Below, in pieces: positions 33,894 to 36,697 of a stretch of DNA of 36,697 nt. Under the pieces are notes generated by a model. It was not told the DNA's origin. It ran no database searches and saw nothing but the letters and a program-made list of their open reading frames with translations. Within the stretch, counting starts at the first letter, position 1. Each line of letters begins with the position of its first letter. Where the stretch lies: the NCBI GenBank assembly GCA_021205385.1, contig JAJPXQ010000069.1, positions 1 through 36,697 of the forward strand, written 5' to 3'. The DNA is from Lachnospiraceae bacterium. Lineage in GTDB: Bacteria; Bacillota; Clostridia; Lachnospirales; Lachnospiraceae. Both the position numbers and the translations under genes were made by a program.

Positions 33894-33919
33894 GTTACAC
33901 GACAGTTACATATGTTACA
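33894..33919 (-). repeat. three TGTAAC repeats before the purine permease gene
   Basis: GTTACA (TGTAAC on the coding strand) occurs at 33894-33899, 33905-33910 and 33914-33919, spaced 11 and 9 bases. The last overlaps the carbamate kinase stop. The array could be a regulator site near one helical turn apart. The 66-base gap is too short for a purine riboswitch. Confidence 0.4.
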
Positions 33920-34859
33920 TATGGATCCGCGTCCCCGTTTCTCCGAGGATGCCTTCCTTTGCTTTTTCCAGCAGGGTAATGAGTGCCTGGCGACCCTCCT
34001 TTGAAGAGGCGAAATCGACGGCGGCCTGCACCTTCGGCAGCATCGAACCGGGTGCGAAGTGTCCCTCCGCGATATAGCGCTGCGCCTCCGGGACGCTGAG
34101 CTCGTCGAGCCACTCTTCATCGGGCTTACCGTAGCGAATCGCGACCTTCTCGACCGCAGTCAGGATGATCAGGAAATCCGCGTCCAGTTCCTTTGCAAGC
34201 AGGCAGCTCGCGAAATCCTTGTCAATTACGGCGCTGGCACCCTTCAGATGGTTGCCCTGGCGGACGACCGGGATACCGCCTCCCCCACAGGCGATGACCA
34301 GGTCTCCGGAATCCACCATCGTCCGGATCGTGCCGATCTCGACGACCTCGACCGGTTTTGGAGAAGCGACAACCCTGCGCCAGCCGCGTCCGGCGTCCTC
34401 CTTCATGATATAATCATATTTCCGGGCGAGTTCATCGGCAGTTTCCTTCGTGACAAATTTTCCGATCGGCTTTGACGGATTCTGAAATGCGGGATCATCA
34501 GCATCCACGCGGATCTGTGTGATCATCGTGGCCACCGGAATGTCGGTGATGCCGCGGTTCAGCAGTTCCTCACGCAGCGCGTTCTGCAGGTCGTAGCCGA
34601 TGTAGGCCTGACTCATTGCGACGCAGACGGAGAGCGGCGTATTGGGCTGCTCCGGATCTTCGTGAGTCAGCGCGATCATCGCATTGTTTACCATGCCGAC
34701 CTGCGGGCCATTGCCATGTACGACGACGACCTCACAGCCTTCTTCGATCAGATCGACGATCGCCCGCGAAGTGACCTTCACAGCGGCCATCTGCTCCGGG
34801 AGCGTATTCCCGAGCGCATTGCCGCCCAGAGCGATCACGACACGTTTCTTTTTCAGCAT
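33915..34859 (-). CDS. arcC: carbamate kinase
   Basis: Transfers phosphate from carbamoyl phosphate to ADP, giving ATP, ammonia and CO2. The 314-residue protein has VVIALGGNALG at the start, VVVHGNGPQVG, KPIGKF, the VIACGGGGIPVV glycine loop, VIDKDFASCLLA and GSMLPKVQAA. Next to ygeW rather than an arginine deiminase operon, it fits the purine/urate catabolic cluster, where it would harvest carbamoyl phosphate made by YgeW for substrate-level ATP. It starts 14 bases after ygeW ends, with AGGTGTC just before the ATG. Confidence 0.95.
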   Translation of the reverse strand: MLKKKRVVIALGGNALGNTLPEQMAAVKVTSRAIVDLIEEGCEVVVVHGNGPQVGMVNNAMIALTHEDPEQPNTPLSVCVAMSQAYIGYDLQNALREELLNRGITDIPVATMITQIRVDADDPAFQNPSKPIGKFVTKETADELARKYDYIMKEDAGRGWRRVVASPKPVEVVEIGTIRTMVDSGDLVIACGGGGIPVVRQGNHLKGASAVIDKDFASCLLAKELDADFLIILTAVEKVAIRYGKPDEEWLDELSVPEAQRYIAEGHFAPGSMLPKVQAAVDFASSKEGRQALITLLEKAKEGILGETGTRIHM

Positions 34860-34873
34860 ATGACACCTCCGGC

Positions 34874-36067
34874 TTATTTCATGACGCGCGGCGTTCCTTT
34901 TTCTTCGAGCTGTTTCAGCAAAGCAGCCGGGTCCGCAAATTTTGCGAGGAAGATCATCGCCGCGATGATATAGGGTTTAAAGCTGGCTTCTTTATAGAGC
35001 GGAGTGCGGTAGCGGTCAAAGACACTTCCGTCTACCTCGCCTTTCTCACAGCTCACGCCGCTGATATCGGCCGGCAGACAGTGCAGGTAAAGCGCCTTGC
35101 CGTCCTTTGTCAGGGACATCATCTCCTCGGTGCAGCTCCAGTCCTTATGTTCTGCATTTTGTGCGAGCAGTTCTTTCTCAAGGGCGTCGATACCGGCCTG
35201 GTCGCCCTGTGCGTAGAGATCGGTCCGCTTCTCCATTGCCGCGAAGGGAGCCCAGCTCTTCGGATAGACGATGTCAGCATCCTTGAAAGCCTCTTCCATG
35301 GTGGAAACCTTTTTGTAGGAACCGCCGGATTTCGCCGCGTTCGCAGCCGCGACTTCCTCGACCTCCGGGAAGATATCATAGCCCTCCGGGTGCGCGAGTA
35401 CGACATCCATGCCGAAGCGGGTCATCAGGCCGATGACGCCCTGCGGAACGGAGAGTGGCTTGCCATAGGACGGAGAGTAGGCCCAGGTCATTGCGATTTT
35501 CTTGCCCTTCAGATTTTCCACGCCTCCGAACTCGTGAATGATGTGGAGCATGTCGGCCATCGCCTGTGTCGGATGGTCGATGTCGCACTGCAGGTTGACG
35601 AGCGTCGGTTTCTGCTCGAGGACGCCGTCCTTATGCCCCTGCGTCACTGCATCGACGACGCCATGCATGTAGGCATTTCCCTTTCCGATATACATATCGT
35701 CGCGGATACCGATGACGTCCGCCATGAAGGAGATCATGTTCGCCGTTTCGCGCACGGTCTCGCCGTGGGCGATCTGTGACTTGCCCTCATCGAGATCCTG
35801 TACCTCGAGGCCGAGCAGATTGCAGGCCGAGGCGAAGGAAAAGCGGGTGCGCGTCGAGTTGTCGCGGAAGAGGCTGATGCCCAGGCCGCTCTCGAAGACC
35901 TTTGTGGAAATATTGTGCTCCCGCAGGTAGCGGAGCGCGTCAGCGACGGTGAAGACCGCCTCGATCTCATCGTCCGTCTTCTCCCAGGTGAGGAAGAAGT
36001 CGCCCTCGTACATATCCTTAAAATTCAGCGAATTCAGCTTGTCAATGTAATCCTGTAATGTTTTCAT
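34874..36067 (-). CDS. ygeW: knotted carbamoyltransferase YgeW
   Basis: A 397-residue member of the aspartate/ornithine carbamoyltransferase superfamily, YgeW branch, recognised by context and sequence rather than by a known substrate. The carbamoyl-phosphate loop is FRDNSTRTRFSFASA, followed by GKSQIAHGETVRETANM, the CDIDHPTQAMADM motif and LYLHCLPADISG. A long insertion-rich N-terminus (about 45 residues) and the GKPLSVPQG segment are usual for YgeW. In the urate/purine cluster it is thought to phosphorolyse or transfer a carbamoyl group from a ring-opened product. AGGATTG precedes the ATG. It lies between ygeY and arcC, the same set as in E. coli. Confidence 0.93.
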   Translation of the reverse strand: MKTLQDYIDKLNSLNFKDMYEGDFFLTWEKTDDEIEAVFTVADALRYLREHNISTKVFESGLGISLFRDNSTRTRFSFASACNLLGLEVQDLDEGKSQIAHGETVRETANMISFMADVIGIRDDMYIGKGNAYMHGVVDAVTQGHKDGVLEQKPTLVNLQCDIDHPTQAMADMLHIIHEFGGVENLKGKKIAMTWAYSPSYGKPLSVPQGVIGLMTRFGMDVVLAHPEGYDIFPEVEEVAAANAAKSGGSYKKVSTMEEAFKDADIVYPKSWAPFAAMEKRTDLYAQGDQAGIDALEKELLAQNAEHKDWSCTEEMMSLTKDGKALYLHCLPADISGVSCEKGEVDGSVFDRYRTPLYKEASFKPYIIAAMIFLAKFADPAALLKQLEEKGTPRVMK

Positions 36068-36085
36068 GTCAATCCTCCCAAATGA

Positions 36086-36697
36086 TTATTCGTTAAAGTA
36101 TTTTGTCGGCAGCATCGCATAGACGGCAGCGCAGGTCACGAGATCCTGCTTCCAGGTCTTCTCATTCGGCGCATGCGCCTGTGCCTCCGCGCCAGGCCCG
36201 AAGCCGATGCAGGGGATACCGTTGCGGCCCATGATTGTGACGCCATTTGTCGAGAAGGTCCACTTGTCGACCAGCGGGCGGGACTGCCGCATTTCCAGAG
36301 TCTCCGGTGCGCCGATGCGCTGCTCTCCGAAGAGACTCACATGTGCGGCCTCGAGCGCTTTTGTGACCTTGTGATCCTTCGGGATGGCCCAGGTCGGGAA
36401 ATAGCACTCGATCTCGTAGACGCAGCCGGTGTAGGACGGACGGTCATAATTGTACATGGAGACAACGACGTCGTCGCCGTACTTCTGTACGGACGGGAGC
36501 GCGCGGATCTCGTCGAGGCAGCTCTCCCAGGTCTCTCCATAAGTCATGCGACGGTCGAGTGAAACGGAGCAGGAGTCCGCCACCGCGCAGCGGCTCGGCG
36601 AAGTGTAGAAGATCTGCGAGACCGTTATCGTGCCTTTCCCGAGGAAGCGCGCCTCCTCATAGCCGGGATTGTATTTCGGATCGAGCATCTTTATAAG
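36086..36697 (-). CDS. ygeY: YgeY-type M20 family hydrolase, 3' part only
   Basis: The C-terminal 203 residues of a YgeY-family selenium-metabolism-associated hydrolase (M20/ArgE/DapE fold); the start lies beyond the window edge, and the first ATG seen at 36688 is internal. Visible parts are [15 protein letters not shown] (the dimerisation-domain strand with the DRR motif) and [23 protein letters not shown], where the His supplies a late metal ligand. The family normally has about 440 residues. It is linked by an 18-base gap to ygeW. In the purine/urate cluster it is proposed to hydrolyse an amide or ureide intermediate; the substrate is not shown here. Confidence 0.88.
   Translation of the reverse strand, partial: LIKMLDPKYNPGYEEARFLGKGTITVSQIFYTSPSRCAVADSCSVSLDRRMTYGETWESCLDEIRALPSVQKYGDDVVVSMYNYDRPSYTGCVYEIECYFPTWAIPKDHKVTKALEAAHVSLFGEQRIGAPETLEMRQSRPLVDKWTFSTNGVTIMGRNGIPCIGFGPGAEAQAHAPNEKTWKQDLVTCAAVYAMLPTKYFNE

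Noticed and set aside
33849..33914. A purine riboswitch before the purine permease
   Set aside because: The gap is 66 bases and shows no three-way junction sequence; only repeats were seen.
33894..33919. A small CRISPR-like array from the GTTACA repeats
   Set aside because: Units are 6 bases with 3-5 base spacers, far below any CRISPR repeat, and no cas gene is nearby.

Overview
The window reads as a chromosome segment of a strictly anaerobic, moderately GC-rich Clostridia, most like a Lachnospiraceae gut bacterium. The grounds are the yicC-gmk-rpoZ core operon, an era-yqzL-recO order, an alpha2-type glycyl-tRNA synthetase, a PPi-type phosphofructokinase next to pyruvate phosphate dikinase, Gram-positive lipoproteins, and purine fermentation genes. 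No rRNA, tRNA, CRISPR array or complete insertion sequence was seen. No stretch over 300 bases lacks a gene; the longest gap (about 190 bases) is described as a promoter plus leader.

Layout. Bases 1-3.9 kb: sigma-A promoter, yicC, gmk, rpoZ, then ptsI and ptsH, closed by a terminator. Bases 3.9-9.3 kb: M16C peptidase, era, a yqzL-like small gene, recO and a lipoprotein with its own promoter. Bases 9.3-14.7 kb: glyQS, PPi-phosphofructokinase and ppdK. Bases 14.8-20.6 kb: a molybdenum operon (ModE-type regulator, molybdopterin-binding protein, rearranged XdhC-like protein, moaC, modABC) ended by a strong terminator. Bases 20.7-22.7 kb: a GC-poorer pair, a ketol-acid-reductoisomerase-like protein with altered catalytic residues and a divergent AraC-type regulator. 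Bases 22.8-24.9 kb: yqeB and a fused mocA-yqeC. Bases 25.1-25.8 kb: a broken Rpn-family nuclease/transposase gene. Bases 25.9-30.7 kb: the selenium block, with yedE, a TusA-like protein, a DUF3343 protein and selD leftward, and a cysteine desulfurase-like enzyme and a LysR regulator rightward. Bases 30.7-36.7 kb, all leftward: adenine deaminase, a purine permease, carbamate kinase, ygeW and the 3' part of ygeY, which runs off the window.

How it fits together. The right two-thirds matches the known orphan-selD, selenium-dependent molybdenum hydroxylase (SDMH) system joined to the anaerobic purine/urate catabolic cluster of gut bacteria. ModABC supplies molybdate. MoaC and the molybdopterin-binding protein build cofactor. 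XdhC-like, YqeB and MocA-YqeC mature the hydroxylase. YedE, the small thiol proteins, the desulfurase and SelD provide activated selenium. Adenine deaminase and the permease feed purines in; YgeY, YgeW and carbamate kinase process ring-opened products and recover ATP. The hydroxylase itself (xdh-type) is not in the window. No selA, selB or tRNA-Sec was seen, and none of the recognised genes needs an in-frame UGA to reach its family's normal length. The system is therefore largely known. The less expected parts are the degenerate reductoisomerase/AraC pair inside it, a 21-base promoter motif shared by yqeB and yedE, an HPr with Arg at position 46, a rearranged XdhC and a possible leaderless desulfurase mRNA. 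All homology calls were made by eye, without database searches.
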